Shown piece by piece: positions 54,404-63,638 of a DNA stretch of 64,000 nucleotides. Position numbers and translations under genes: made by a program. The stretch is taken from assembly GCF_000703085.1 (NCBI RefSeq), contig NZ_JNLL01000001.1, positions 682,001 through 746,000 of the forward strand, written 5' to 3'. This stretch comes from Persephonella sp. KM09-Lau-8 (GTDB lineage Bacteria > Aquificota > Aquificia > Aquificales > Hydrogenothermaceae). The notes beneath the pieces were generated by a model. It was not told the origin of the DNA. It saw only the letters and a program-made list of their open reading frames with translations, and ran no database searches. Every line of letters starts with the position of its first letter. Position 1 is the stretch's first letter.

Positions 54404-55087
54404 ATGGGAATTAAGATAAAAAAAGTTCGAAAGACGTTCGATGCTATTGCTGACAGATATATACTGGCAAATCATATCCTTAGTTTTGGTCAGGATATAT
54501 GCTGGCGAAAAAAGATGTGTCAGAAGGTTTCCAAACATCTTAAGGAAAAAAGTCTTATTTTAGATATAGCAACAGGAACCGGAGAAAATTTTAAATATTG
54601 CCCTTCTATATTTGAGACAAAAATTGGACTTGACCCTGCAAGAAATATGCTTTTGAAAGCAAAAGAAAGATTTCCAGATGTTAGATTTATTGAAGGAGTT
54701 GCTGAAGAGCTTCCCTTAAAGGACAATACCGTTGATTTAATCCTTGTGTCTTTTGGTGTAAGAAATTTTGAAAACAGACCTGAAGCATTCAAAGAGTTCA
54801 ATAGGGTTCTTAAAAAAGATGGAATTGTTGCAATACTTGAGTTTTTCCCTATGGAAAATGGAACATTATTAAACAAAGCTGCGGCATTTTATATATACAA
54901 AGTTTTACCCTATTTTGGTGGGCTTATAACCGGAAATTTTGATGCCTATAAATATCTGTCTATTTCGATACAAAACTTTGTTCCTCCAGAAATAATGAAA
55001 CTGGAACTGGAACAAAACAACCTTAAAGTTGTGGAAAAAGAAAAAATATTCCCTGATGTTTATATATTTGTGGCGAAAAAAGAGTAA
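54404..55087 (+). CDS. ubiE: UbiE/MenG-type quinone methyltransferase
   Basis: 227 residues. Class I SAM methyltransferase with motif I LDIATGTGE, the N-terminal VRKTFDAIADRYILANHILSFG, and VSFGVRNFENRPEAFKEFNR, all typical of UbiE/MenG. It C-methylates demethylmenaquinone (or a ubiquinol precursor); with Aquificota as host, menaquinone-type quinones are likelier. Starts behind CAGGGG. Nothing follows on this strand except the CRISPR leader and array. Confidence 0.88.
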   Translation: MGIKIKKVRKTFDAIADRYILANHILSFGQDICWRKKMCQKVSKHLKEKSLILDIATGTGENFKYCPSIFETKIGLDPARNMLLKAKERFPDVRFIEGVAEELPLKDNTVDLILVSFGVRNFENRPEAFKEFNRVLKKDGIVAILEFFPMENGTLLNKAAAFYIYKVLPYFGGLITGNFDAYKYLSISIQNFVPPEIMKLELEQNNLKVVEKEKIFPDVYIFVAKKE

Positions 55088-55372
55088 ATCTAATATAATC
55101 AATTAAGGGCTACATGAAAAATGAATATGAATATTAGAATAAATATATTAGATATAAATCTTTTCTGCTTGCATTTTGAATAGAAAATATATTTTTGTGT
55201 AAGTCAGCTTTTTACAGGGATTAGCGAGAATATAACAGAAAATATGTTTGCATTAATGGAGGTCTAATGCAACTTAATACCTCCAGCAAGGATTTGGAAA
55301 AATTTTTAAACCTCTGCTAACCCTTGAGCCACACTTGCCAAATTAAATTTTTTTTCTTAACCTAATTAACGG
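55088..55372 (+). other. CRISPR leader region/intergenic DNA with overlapping inverted repeats
   Basis: 285 non-coding bases between ubiE and the first CRISPR repeat. It is AT-rich and ends with long T and A runs just before the array, as leaders do. Within it, GCATTA (55250-55255) can pair with TAATGC (55265-55270), and TGGAGGT (55257-55263) can pair with ACCTCCA (55279-55285); the two hairpins exclude each other. A 17-codon frame (55267-55320) follows the GGAGGT. No tRNA, known small RNA or terminator was recognised. The leader role is inferred from position and from the decayed repeat at the opposite end. Confidence 0.5.
55257..55285 (+). repeat. Inverted repeat in the CRISPR leader region
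   Basis: TGGAGGT and ACCTCCA, 7-base perfect arms with a 15-base loop. The left arm contains a ribosome-site-like GGAGGT and overlaps an alternative hairpin. No T-run follows, so it is not a terminator. Confidence 0.5.
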
Positions 55373-55596
55373 GTTTTATCTGAACTAAGTGGGATAGAAA
55401 GTCCGTAACTTTCTTTATGTGTCTTTTAAGTTCCTCAAGTTTTATCTGAACTAAGTGGGATAGAAAGTGAGAAAGATTTTATTTTTGATACTCTCAGTAG
55501 TAGTTTTATCTGAACTAAGTGGGATAGAAAGCTTGGAACTTCTAAAAAATCTTCTATCTGTTTTGCTGTTTTATCTGAACTAAGTGGGATGAAAAC
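55373..55596 (+). CRISPR. Short CRISPR array, 4 repeats and 3 spacers
   Basis: 29-base repeats at 55373-55401, 55439-55467, 55503-55531 and 55568-55596, beginning GTTTTATCTGAAC and ending GGGATAGAAAG. Spacers are 37, 35 and 36 bases and all different. The first three repeats are identical; the fourth differs at positions 24, 25 and 29 (ends GATGAAAAC), marking the leader-distal end. So the array reads left to right, with a likely 8-base crRNA handle ATAGAAAG. No cas gene is present in the window; effector genes must be elsewhere. The array ends 12 bases from the stop of the convergent hisC gene. Confidence 0.95.
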
Positions 55597-55608
55597 CTTT
55601 TATCCAAG

Positions 55609-56658
55609 CTAAATTCTTCTCATAACAAGTTTTAACTTTTCTACAAATATTTGATTTTCTTCAGGTTTACCTATAGAGACCCTCAAACTATTTTCCATAT
55701 AAGGCAGATGAGACATATTTCTAACAAGGACACCTTCCTCAATCAGCATTGAATGGACAAGATTCCCATCTGGAACTTTTATCAGGAAAAAGTTTGCATC
55801 TGAAGGGTAAACTTTGACATTTTCTATTTTAGATACCTCTTCCATTACTTTTTCTCTTTCCTGCTTTATTATTTGAATTTGCTCTCTTATAACCTCCCTA
55901 CCTTCACTCAAAACTATTTTCCCTATTACCTGTGTAGGATATGTGATATTAAAAGGTGGTCTTGCCCTGTCCAGTAACGAAGCAATTTCCTCATTAGCAA
56001 TTAAAGCTCCTAATCTTATACCTGCCAGACCTATTTTTGACATTGTTCTAAGAACAACAACATTCTCAGAAGATAGGGCTTCTTTCACAAAATCCTCTTT
56101 ATCAGAAAAATCTATATAAGCCTCGTCAACAGCAGTAAAAACATTTTGCTTTGCAACATATTTAATAAGCTCTCTATCAAAACTATTTCCTGTTGGATTA
56201 TTGGGAGAAGCAAAAAAGGCAAGCACTGGAGAGTAAGACAACCCGTTGTCTATATTTTCTTTTTTTAGCTGGAAATTCTCATCAAGGGGAAACTCAACTT
56301 TAGGTCTCGTTAATATGTCAGCCGATACCTGATACATAGGAAATGTAGGAACAGGGTACATAACAGGCTGTTTAATATCCCCAACCACAGTAACAAGCAG
56401 ATGAATTAATTCATCTGAACCATTTCCAAGGACGAGATTTTCAGGTTTCACCCCATAAAAATCAGCTATTACTTCCTTTAATTCCTGTGATGTTGGGTCA
56501 GGATATCTATTGAAAGGAATTTTTTTGACTTCATCAGCTATCTTTTCTTTGAGCCATTCTGGCAGTTCAAATGGCATCTCATTTGAGGAAAGTTTTATCT
56601 TGCATGGTGTTGTTTCGGTTTTATAACTCTTAAAATTTTTCAGCCTGTCCAGAAACAT
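55609..56658 (-). CDS. hisC: Histidinol-phosphate/aromatic aminotransferase, copy 2
   Basis: 349 residues from ATG 56658. GGAGG (56664-56668) is 5 bases upstream and overlaps the earlier ATG at 56670, so the second ATG is preferred. PLP aminotransferase of HisC type: KLSSNEMPFELP, GNGSDELIHLL, ASPNNPTG, VDEAYIDFSD, PLP lysine in RTMSKIGLAGIRLG and RVSIGKPEEN. It differs clearly from the copy at 16467 (for example IGLAG rather than AYGLAG after the lysine). Histidine synthesis is likely for one copy; the other may act on aromatic substrates. It ends just beyond the CRISPR array. Confidence 0.85.
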   Translation of the reverse strand: MFLDRLKNFKSYKTETTPCKIKLSSNEMPFELPEWLKEKIADEVKKIPFNRYPDPTSQELKEVIADFYGVKPENLVLGNGSDELIHLLVTVVGDIKQPVMYPVPTFPMYQVSADILTRPKVEFPLDENFQLKKENIDNGLSYSPVLAFFASPNNPTGNSFDRELIKYVAKQNVFTAVDEAYIDFSDKEDFVKEALSSENVVVLRTMSKIGLAGIRLGALIANEEIASLLDRARPPFNITYPTQVIGKIVLSEGREVIREQIQIIKQEREKVMEEVSKIENVKVYPSDANFFLIKVPDGNLVHSMLIEEGVLVRNMSHLPYMENSLRVSIGKPEENQIFVEKLKLVMRRI

Positions 56659-56698
56659 CCTATCCTCCATTTAAGATTCATCAGATATATTATAATCA

Positions 56699-56728
56699 TT
56701 GAGATTTATAAATAATATGTTTTAGAAT
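56699..56728 (+). promoter_or_regulatory. Putative sigma-70-type promoter of fadL-fadD
   Basis: TTGAGA (56699-56704) and TAGAAT (56723-56728), 18 bases apart, 31 bases before the fadL-like ATG and its GGAGGAGG ribosome site. Lies in the 100-base divergent gap with hisC. Confidence 0.4.
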
Positions 56729-56758
56729 GAAAAGAGATTTTTTAGGAGGAGGTTTGCC

Positions 56759-57988
56759 ATGAGAAAAATAAACTTAGCAATGGCAGGGCTTTTAATCAGT
56801 TATACAGCTTTCGGTGCTGCATATAAAATTCCTGAACAATCAACAAGAGCTATGGCCACTGCAGCAGCCTATTTTGCAAGTGTAGACCATGCAGACGCTG
56901 CATATTACAACCCAGCAGCAATGAGCTGGCTTGAAAATAAAACCCTAACTGAACTGGGAATAAAATATATTTACCTGCCTAAAATAAAATTTAATGGATA
57001 TGCAAGAGACCAGATAACAAATGTCTTCTTTATATCCAATGCAAAAACAACAAAGGAAGAATTTGTTATTCCATATTTCCACATGGTAATACCATCTACA
57101 AACAATCTTAGATTTGGGTTTTCTTTCACAACCCCATTTGGATTGTCAAAAAGATGGTCTTCAAACCTCCAGAAACAAACAGCTGAAGAATTTACACTGA
57201 AAGTCTTTGAGTTTGATACCACAGTAGCATACAAACTAAACAAAAACTTTTCACTGGGAGCAGGACTGAGAACAGTTTATTCCTCAGGGAAAATTAAAGC
57301 TGTTAGGGAACCAGGATATAGACTGCGTATGAGTGGAGAAAGTGGACTTACATTTGGATATCTAATATCTGCTGCACTTAATTTTGATAAAGTAAAGATT
57401 GCAACTATTTATAAGTCAAAAATTAAACCTGAAATAGATGGTCAGGCTACAGGTAATGTTATAATTCCAGGACCAACTCTTTATCCAATTTCTACAGAAG
57501 GAAGTGTAAAAGTTGTTTTACCTGCTGAATGGAGACTGGGAATTGCTTACACCCCAATTCCATCAACGACCTTTGACCTGACCTATGAGATAACCTTCTG
57601 GGGAGAATATAAAAGATTAGATTTTAACTTTGATGACCCTGTTGCAGAAGCGACTTTAGGTCAACCTAAAGACAAATACTGGCATGATAGCAAAACAATA
57701 AGATTAGGGGTAAGGCACCAGTTCAATGAGAAATTCACAGGAATGGCAGGGATAGCCTATGATGAAACACCTATTCCCGAAAAAACATTGGGTTTTGAGC
57801 TGCCTGACGCAAACGGTTGGATATTCTCCCTTGGTGGTTTATGGACACCAATAAATAATTTTGAGGTAGGGCTTGCATACCTTTATGTAACAAAAATAGA
57901 TAGAAATGTTCATAACACAAACATAGAAGGTAAATTCACAGATATGGCTGCTCATCTTGTAAATCTTTCTATTGGATATAAATTTTAG
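56759..57988 (+). CDS. FadL/OmpP1/TodX-family outer membrane transport protein
   Basis: 409 residues. A signal peptide (RKINLAMAGLLISYTAFG) is followed by the family N-terminus AAYKIPEQSTRAMATAAAYF and ADAAYYNPAAMSWL, which forms the hatch. Alternating beta strands follow, ending in the C-terminal phenylalanine (SIGYKF) needed for outer membrane insertion. FadL-type barrels admit long-chain fatty acids or other hydrophobic molecules. It has a strong ribosome site and a putative promoter. An acyl-CoA synthetase gene follows 9 bases later, so the pair probably imports and activates a hydrophobic carboxylate. Confidence 0.9.
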   Translation: MRKINLAMAGLLISYTAFGAAYKIPEQSTRAMATAAAYFASVDHADAAYYNPAAMSWLENKTLTELGIKYIYLPKIKFNGYARDQITNVFFISNAKTTKEEFVIPYFHMVIPSTNNLRFGFSFTTPFGLSKRWSSNLQKQTAEEFTLKVFEFDTTVAYKLNKNFSLGAGLRTVYSSGKIKAVREPGYRLRMSGESGLTFGYLISAALNFDKVKIATIYKSKIKPEIDGQATGNVIIPGPTLYPISTEGSVKVVLPAEWRLGIAYTPIPSTTFDLTYEITFWGEYKRLDFNFDDPVAEATLGQPKDKYWHDSKTIRLGVRHQFNEKFTGMAGIAYDETPIPEKTLGFELPDANGWIFSLGGLWTPINNFEVGLAYLYVTKIDRNVHNTNIEGKFTDMAAHLVNLSIGYKF

Positions 57989-57997
57989 AGGTGAAAA

Positions 57998-59557
57998 ATG
58001 GGAGAAAAGTATCCTTACCAGAACTTCTACCAGCTACTTGAAAAAAATGCCAGAAAATATGGGAAAAAACCTGCCATATTTGAAGACAATTTAAAAATAA
58101 CCCATTCTGAGCTTAAACATTATGTTGATTCATTTGCCAGATATCTGGAATTATCTGCCGGTATTCAAAAAGGCGATCATGTTGCAATATTAATGCAAAA
58201 CTCAAAGGAGTTTATAATCGCTTTACTTGCTATTACCAAATTAGGTGCCGTTGCAATTCCTGTAAACACATTCTTAAAAAAGAATGAGATTGAATATATT
58301 CTTGACCATAGTGATTCAAAACTCTTAATAACTCAGGAAAAATTTCAGAAAGAACTGACAGATATTTTCCAGAATACAAAAGTTCAGAAAATAATCTGGG
58401 CAGGAGATTATAAAAATTTTGACCAGAAGAATCTCCCCTTTGATGAAGGACTTTCAATGGAAGATTATGAACATATACAGCCACAGGGAAAGCTTGATGA
58501 TGTTGCAATAATGGTCTACACCTCAGGAACAACAGGAAAACCAAAAGGTGTAATGCTAACTTATAAAAATATATTTTCAAATCTGGTAAATATAGAAAAA
58601 CTATTTAAACTTACCCATAAAGACAGATTTATAGTCTATCTTCCTATGTTCCACACCTTCACATTGACAGCAACTGTTTTGCTACCACTTTATGTCGGGT
58701 CAGCCATCGTTGTTATAAAATCCATACTTCCATTTTCTAATATTTTGAAACAAACCCTCCTGAAGAGAGTTACCATTTTTATGGGAGTTCCAGAGGTTTA
58801 CAATGCCTTATCAAAGGCAAAACTTCCATGGTATTTCATGTGGTTTAACAAGCTCAGAGTTTTTGTATCAGGAGCAGCTCCATTACCTGAAGCAACTCTT
58901 AAAAGAATGAGGGAAAAATTCCCTAAAGTCCCATTATTAGAAGGATATGGTCTCTCAGAAGCTTCACCGGTAGTATCAATAAATAGACGTGAAAAACAAA
59001 AACCCCTTTCTGTAGGACCTCCATTGCCTGACTATCAGGTAAAGATTGTGGATGATGAGCTTATGGAACTTCCTGTAGGAGAGATAGGAGAAATCATAGT
59101 AAAAGGTGACAATGTGATGAAAGGGTATTACAAAGACCCTACAGCCACAGAAGAAACAGTGATAAACGGATGGCTGCTTACAGGAGATATGGGATATGTA
59201 GATGAGGAAGGGTATATATACATTGTTGACAGAAAAAAAGACCTGATAATTTCTAAAGGTATCAATATTTATCCCCGTGAAATAGAAGAAGCCTTGATGT
59301 CCCACCCTGAGATTGAAGAAGCCGCCGTAGTAGGCAAAAAAGACGAAACACAGGGAGAAATTCCTGTTGCATTTATTAAACTAACAGAAGGTTCAAATCT
59401 CACAGAAAAAGAAATCAGGAACTACCTGAAAGACAAGCTGGCCAATTATAAAATCCCGAAATTATTTTACTTTGTGGAAGACATGCCAAGAAATGCCACA
59501 GGTAAAATACTCAAAAGGGTTCTGAGGGAAAAAGTGAATAAAGGCGAATTCGATTAA
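57998..59557 (+). CDS. fadD: Long-chain fatty acid-CoA ligase-type AMP-binding enzyme
   Basis: 519 residues, ANL superfamily. The ATP/AMP motif MVYTSGTTGKPKGVMLTYKN, the LPMFHTFT and GYGLSEASPV motifs and TGDMGYVDEEGYIYIVDRKKD are intact, and the catalytic lysine is in RNATGKILKRVL. It activates a carboxylic acid to an acyl-adenylate and then acyl-CoA. Closest in layout to medium/long-chain ligases; chain length is not readable. Starts 9 bases after the FadL-like gene, so they are one unit. Confidence 0.9.
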   Translation: MGEKYPYQNFYQLLEKNARKYGKKPAIFEDNLKITHSELKHYVDSFARYLELSAGIQKGDHVAILMQNSKEFIIALLAITKLGAVAIPVNTFLKKNEIEYILDHSDSKLLITQEKFQKELTDIFQNTKVQKIIWAGDYKNFDQKNLPFDEGLSMEDYEHIQPQGKLDDVAIMVYTSGTTGKPKGVMLTYKNIFSNLVNIEKLFKLTHKDRFIVYLPMFHTFTLTATVLLPLYVGSAIVVIKSILPFSNILKQTLLKRVTIFMGVPEVYNALSKAKLPWYFMWFNKLRVFVSGAAPLPEATLKRMREKFPKVPLLEGYGLSEASPVVSINRREKQKPLSVGPPLPDYQVKIVDDELMELPVGEIGEIIVKGDNVMKGYYKDPTATEETVINGWLLTGDMGYVDEEGYIYIVDRKKDLIISKGINIYPREIEEALMSHPEIEEAAVVGKKDETQGEIPVAFIKLTEGSNLTEKEIRNYLKDKLANYKIPKLFYFVEDMPRNATGKILKRVLREKVNKGEFD

Positions 59558-59612
59558 TTTTTCCCTCTAAATAATACGAAAAAGTAAAAAATAACTGTTT
59601 CAGGGTATAAAA

Positions 59613-62600
59613 ATGTCAGGAGCTTATATTGACAGAATAAATGTTTATGGATTCAAATCCTATGGAAACCGCAGATTGTCCATTCCTGTAGGCAATGGCT
59701 TTGTTGGAATAGTTGGTCCAAACGGTTCTGGTAAAAGTAATATAGGGGATGCTATAGTTTTTGCCCTTGGTCTTGCAACTGCAAAATCAATGAGAGCCCT
59801 GAAACTATCTGACCTGATTTTCTCATCAAGGGGAAAATCAGCAGAATATGCAGAAGTTGAAGTGATTTTCAAAAATGAAGGAGCATTCCCTTTAAATGAT
59901 GAAGAAGTATCAATCTACAGAAAAGTAGAACACAACGGAAAATCAACATATAAAATAAATGGCAGACCTGCCAAACAATACGAAGTAGAAGAACTTCTCT
60001 CCTATGCAGGAATACCAAAGCAGGGCTATAACATCGTTACTCAGGGAGATATATTCAAATTCATCAAAATGACCCCTTCCGAAAGAAGAGACCTTCTCAG
60101 TGAGATAGCAGGTATCACAGAATATGAAGAAAGGAAAGAAAAAGCCCTGAAAGACCTTGAAGAAACAGAAGAAAAAATCTCATCTGCAAAACTTATTTTA
60201 AAAGAAGTCAAATCAAACCTGAAAAGACTTGAAGAAGAAAGGGAAAACGCACTCCTTGCATCTCAGTTAGAGGAAAAAATCAAAGAGATACAGGAAAAAA
60301 TAAAAGGAGTAAAGCTATATTTTCTCTTAACAGAGCAGGAAAAAGCACTGAAAGAACTGGAACAGGTAGAAAATAGAATAAACCAGTTATATCTAGATAA
60401 AGAAAAATCTATAGAAAAACAAAAAGAAAAGATATCCCAGATAAAAGAACTGGAAAATAAACTGAATGAATTACAGGAATCACTTTTACCTGTAAAAGAA
60501 AAAGAAGGAGCAATAACCTCACAGATAAGGCACCTTAACGAAAAGAAATCAGAGATAGAAGAACAACTTCAGGAGCTTCAGGAACTTCTAAAAGAACTGG
60601 CCAAGGAAAAGGAAGAAAAAGTAAAAGAAGTAATCCAGCTTGAAGAAGAAATAAAAAATCTAAAAAGAAAACTTCCAGAGATAAAAAGAGAACTTGAGGA
60701 AGCAGAAAAAGAGTTAGAGGAAAAAAATAAAAAACTAAAAGAGATTGAGATAGGCGGTTCAAAGGCAAAACTTGACCTTGGACAGATAGAAAAGGAAGAA
60801 AAAGAGCTTAAAGAAAAACAGGGGTATCTCCACAAAGAAAAACTCCATCTTGAAATGGAATTAACAAGACTACAGGAAAAAATAGAAAGTTACAGACAGG
60901 AAATAGAACAACTTACAGAGGAATTAGAAGGCCTGAGAAAATCCAAAGGAAATATCAAAAGCTTTGTTGAATCACAAGAAAGAAAGATAAAGGGTCTGCA
61001 AAGCGAACTCCAGAGATTAAAAATCAGGAAAGAGACCCTTACCAAAAAACTCAAAGAAAACAGGGAAAAAATAGAACAAAACTTCCAGAGACTTGCCCAG
61101 ATTTTAGCCCAGCTTTCCCAGATTAGAGAAGATAAAGTAATGACACTAATCAGAGATGTAAAAGGTGTTTACGGACAGGTTGCAGACCTGATAGGCGTAA
61201 AAGACCCAGAGCTAACAACAGCTATAGAAGCGGCAGCAGGTGGAAGGTTGAAAAATATTGTTGTTGAAGATGACAGGGTTGCAGAAGAATGCATAAGAAT
61301 CCTAAAGCAAAACAAAGCAGGAAAAGCAACATTTATACCTTTAAATAGAATTAAGGTTCAGCAAGCTACAAAGCCACCATTGATGAGAGGTGTTATCGGA
61401 CTTGCAGCAGATTTTGTTGAGTATAGCAAAGATATAGAAAAAGCTATTAAATACGTTTTTGGTGAAACAGTCATAGTAGAAAACTTTGATGCTGCCAGAA
61501 CACTTGGCATAGGCACCTTTAGAATGGTAACCCTTGAAGGTGATATTTTTGAAAAAAGCGGAACAATCACAGGTGGAGCAGACAAACACAAAGGAGCTTC
61601 TCTGGGCAGAGGAACACTGGAACAGGAAAAAATCAGACTGGAAAAAGAAGATGACAGACTGAAAAAAGAAGAAGAAATGATGGAAGAGGAGCTGAAAAAA
61701 ATAGACCAGAAAATAGCTTTAACAGAAAAAGAGTTATACCAGCTCCAGACAGAAAGCCAGAATGTCCTTGAAAGAAACAGAGAAATAGAAGAAAAAATCC
61801 AGCAAAATGTTTCCAGAATAAATATCCTTGAAGAAGAAATAATGAACCTGAAGAAAAAACAGCTTGAGATAGAAAATAAATTAGATGTTGCCAACAGGCA
61901 TCTTGCAGAAGTAGAAAGACAAATTCAGGCTGTTGAAGAAAGAAAAAAAGAGATCTTAGAAAAAATGGAAAGTGAAGGACTTCATAAACTTAGAAAAGAA
62001 TGGGAAGAAGCAACCCAGAAGGTCTATTCACTAAGAGAAAAGAAAAATGAACTTGAAAATCAGATTGAAAAATTAACAGACAGACTGGAAAACAGCCTGA
62101 AGGTAAGAATATTCCAGATTGAAAATGAGAAACTCAAAACAGAAGACAGCATAAAACTTAAACAAAAACAGATTGAAGAGATAAAATCCCAGATAGAACA
62201 GCTTAGTAATGAACTGTCTAATCTGTGGAAAGGCCTGAAAGAAAAAGAAAAAGAAAGGGATACACTCCTTGAAAAGATAGAAACCCTCAAAGAAGAGCTT
62301 AAAATCCTCAGATATGAGGAAGAGAATATAAACAAAGAAATCACATATCTGCTGGAAGACAAAGGAAAATATGAACAAAAGGTTGAAGATCTGAAAGAAG
62401 AGCTAATGCTCCTGAAAGAAGAGTATGACGGAGAACCAATAGAAGGAGATTTAAAACAACTGGAAAAAGAGCTTAGAGAATATCAGGAAAAGAGACAACA
62501 GATTGGTGCAGTCAACCAAAAAGCATTGGAAGATTACGAAGAAATAAAAGAAAGATACGAAGACCTTAGCCAGAAATTAAAAGTTCTTATAGACGAGAAA

Positions 62601-63101
62601 AAATCAATAGAAGAACTTATTGAAAATCTTGAGCAAAAGAAAATACAGGCATTTATGGAGGTTTATGAGGCAGTTAACAAAAATCTTGGAAAAATATTCA
62701 AAAGATTATCCCCTGGTGGAAAGGCTTACCTTGAAATAGAAAATGAGGAAGACCCACTTTCAGGTGGAATACTCCTGAAAGCAAGACCAAGAGGAAAAGA
62801 CGTAAAAAGACTTGAAATCATGTCAGGTGGGGAAAAAACATTAACAGCACTTGCATTCCTGTTTGCAGTTCAGCAGTATAGACCTGCCCCATTTTATTAC
62901 TTTGATGAGGTTGATGCCCACCTTGATGATGCAAATGCCAGAAAAATAGCAGAGCTGATGAAAGAACTATCTCAGGAAGCCCAATTTATAGTGGTTACCC
63001 TCAGAGATACAATGGCATCTTATGCAGATAGATTACTTGGAGTATCTGCAAGAGAAGGAATATCAAATGTATACAGCCTTGAACTTGCAGAAGTATTATA
63101 A
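59613..63101 (+). CDS. smc: Chromosome segregation protein SMC
   Basis: 1162 residues, full length. The head opens with GPNGSGKSNIGDAIVFALG (Walker A). A long heptad-rich coiled coil (about 165-500) leads to the hinge (about 510-660, containing DLIGVKDPELTTAIEAAAGG and GTITGGAD). The returning coiled coil runs from about 665 to 1010, and the C-terminal head has the signature EIMSGGEKTLTALAF and Walker B YYFDEVDAHLDDAN. SMC dimers compact and segregate the chromosome with ScpAB, neither of which is here. Gap of 55 bases after fadD; a GTPase gene follows 15 bases after the stop. Confidence 0.97.
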   Translation: MSGAYIDRINVYGFKSYGNRRLSIPVGNGFVGIVGPNGSGKSNIGDAIVFALGLATAKSMRALKLSDLIFSSRGKSAEYAEVEVIFKNEGAFPLNDEEVSIYRKVEHNGKSTYKINGRPAKQYEVEELLSYAGIPKQGYNIVTQGDIFKFIKMTPSERRDLLSEIAGITEYEERKEKALKDLEETEEKISSAKLILKEVKSNLKRLEEERENALLASQLEEKIKEIQEKIKGVKLYFLLTEQEKALKELEQVENRINQLYLDKEKSIEKQKEKISQIKELENKLNELQESLLPVKEKEGAITSQIRHLNEKKSEIEEQLQELQELLKELAKEKEEKVKEVIQLEEEIKNLKRKLPEIKRELEEAEKELEEKNKKLKEIEIGGSKAKLDLGQIEKEEKELKEKQGYLHKEKLHLEMELTRLQEKIESYRQEIEQLTEELEGLRKSKGNIKSFVESQERKIKGLQSELQRLKIRKETLTKKLKENREKIEQNFQRLAQILAQLSQIREDKVMTLIRDVKGVYGQVADLIGVKDPELTTAIEAAAGGRLKNIVVEDDRVAEECIRILKQNKAGKATFIPLNRIKVQQATKPPLMRGVIGLAADFVEYSKDIEKAIKYVFGETVIVENFDAARTLGIGTFRMVTLEGDIFEKSGTITGGADKHKGASLGRGTLEQEKIRLEKEDDRLKKEEEMMEEELKKIDQKIALTEKELYQLQTESQNVLERNREIEEKIQQNVSRINILEEEIMNLKKKQLEIENKLDVANRHLAEVERQIQAVEERKKEILEKMESEGLHKLRKEWEEATQKVYSLREKKNELENQIEKLTDRLENSLKVRIFQIENEKLKTEDSIKLKQKQIEEIKSQIEQLSNELSNLWKGLKEKEKERDTLLEKIETLKEELKILRYEEENINKEITYLLEDKGKYEQKVEDLKEELMLLKEEYDGEPIEGDLKQLEKELREYQEKRQQIGAVNQKALEDYEEIKERYEDLSQKLKVLIDEKKSIEELIENLEQKKIQAFMEVYEAVNKNLGKIFKRLSPGGKAYLEIENEEDPLSGGILLKARPRGKDVKRLEIMSGGEKTLTALAFLFAVQQYRPAPFYYFDEVDAHLDDANARKIAELMKELSQEAQFIVVTLRDTMASYADRLLGVSAREGISNVYSLELAEVL

Positions 63102-63116
63102 GAAAGGGAGGGAATT

Positions 63117-63638
63117 ATGGAACTAAAAATTTTGATCACAGGTGCATTTGCCGCAGGAAAAACACAATTTATAAATACGCTTGCTGGGGATGCTGTTAAA
63201 ACAGAAGTTCAGCTGTCCCAGAAAACAGAGAAACTGCAAAAAGATAAAACCACCGTTGCAATGGATTACGGAAAAATTGAGATAAATGGCACAAAAATAC
63301 ATCTTTTTGGAACACCAGGACAGGACAGATTTGATTTTATGCTTGAGATTTTAAGCCAGCACAAAGATGGTGCCATTATTATCGTTGATAGTGCTAATCC
63401 CGAAAGTATCCACAATACCAAAAAGTTTAGCGATTTTATAAGGAATATAGGGAAACCTTTTGTAATTGCCTGCAATAAACAGGATTTAGATAGTAGCCTA
63501 TCTCCTGAAGAAATCGCAAAAATTCTTGGAATACCCCCAAATATGGTAAAACCTCTTGTTGCAAAGGATAAAGATAGCTGTTTGCAGATTTTGAAAGAGT
63601 TTGAAAAGATTTTGGCAGCTGACAAAAAAGCCGCTTAA
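63117..63638 (+). CDS. Small Ras/Arf-like GTPase, COG2229 type
   Basis: 173 residues. G1 loop GAFAAGKTQF, G3 FGTPGQDRFDFM and G4 CNKQDLD mark a small GTPase of the prokaryotic Arf/MglA-related group (COG2229, CvnD-like). The glutamine after GTPG is in the usual catalytic place. Such proteins act with roadblock/LC7 partners in polarity or signalling in other bacteria; no roadblock gene is seen. AGGGAGGG precedes the ATG, 15 bases after smc, indicating cotranscription. Confidence 0.85.
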   Translation: MELKILITGAFAAGKTQFINTLAGDAVKTEVQLSQKTEKLQKDKTTVAMDYGKIEINGTKIHLFGTPGQDRFDFMLEILSQHKDGAIIIVDSANPESIHNTKKFSDFIRNIGKPFVIACNKQDLDSSLSPEEIAKILGIPPNMVKPLVAKDKDSCLQILKEFEKILAADKKAA

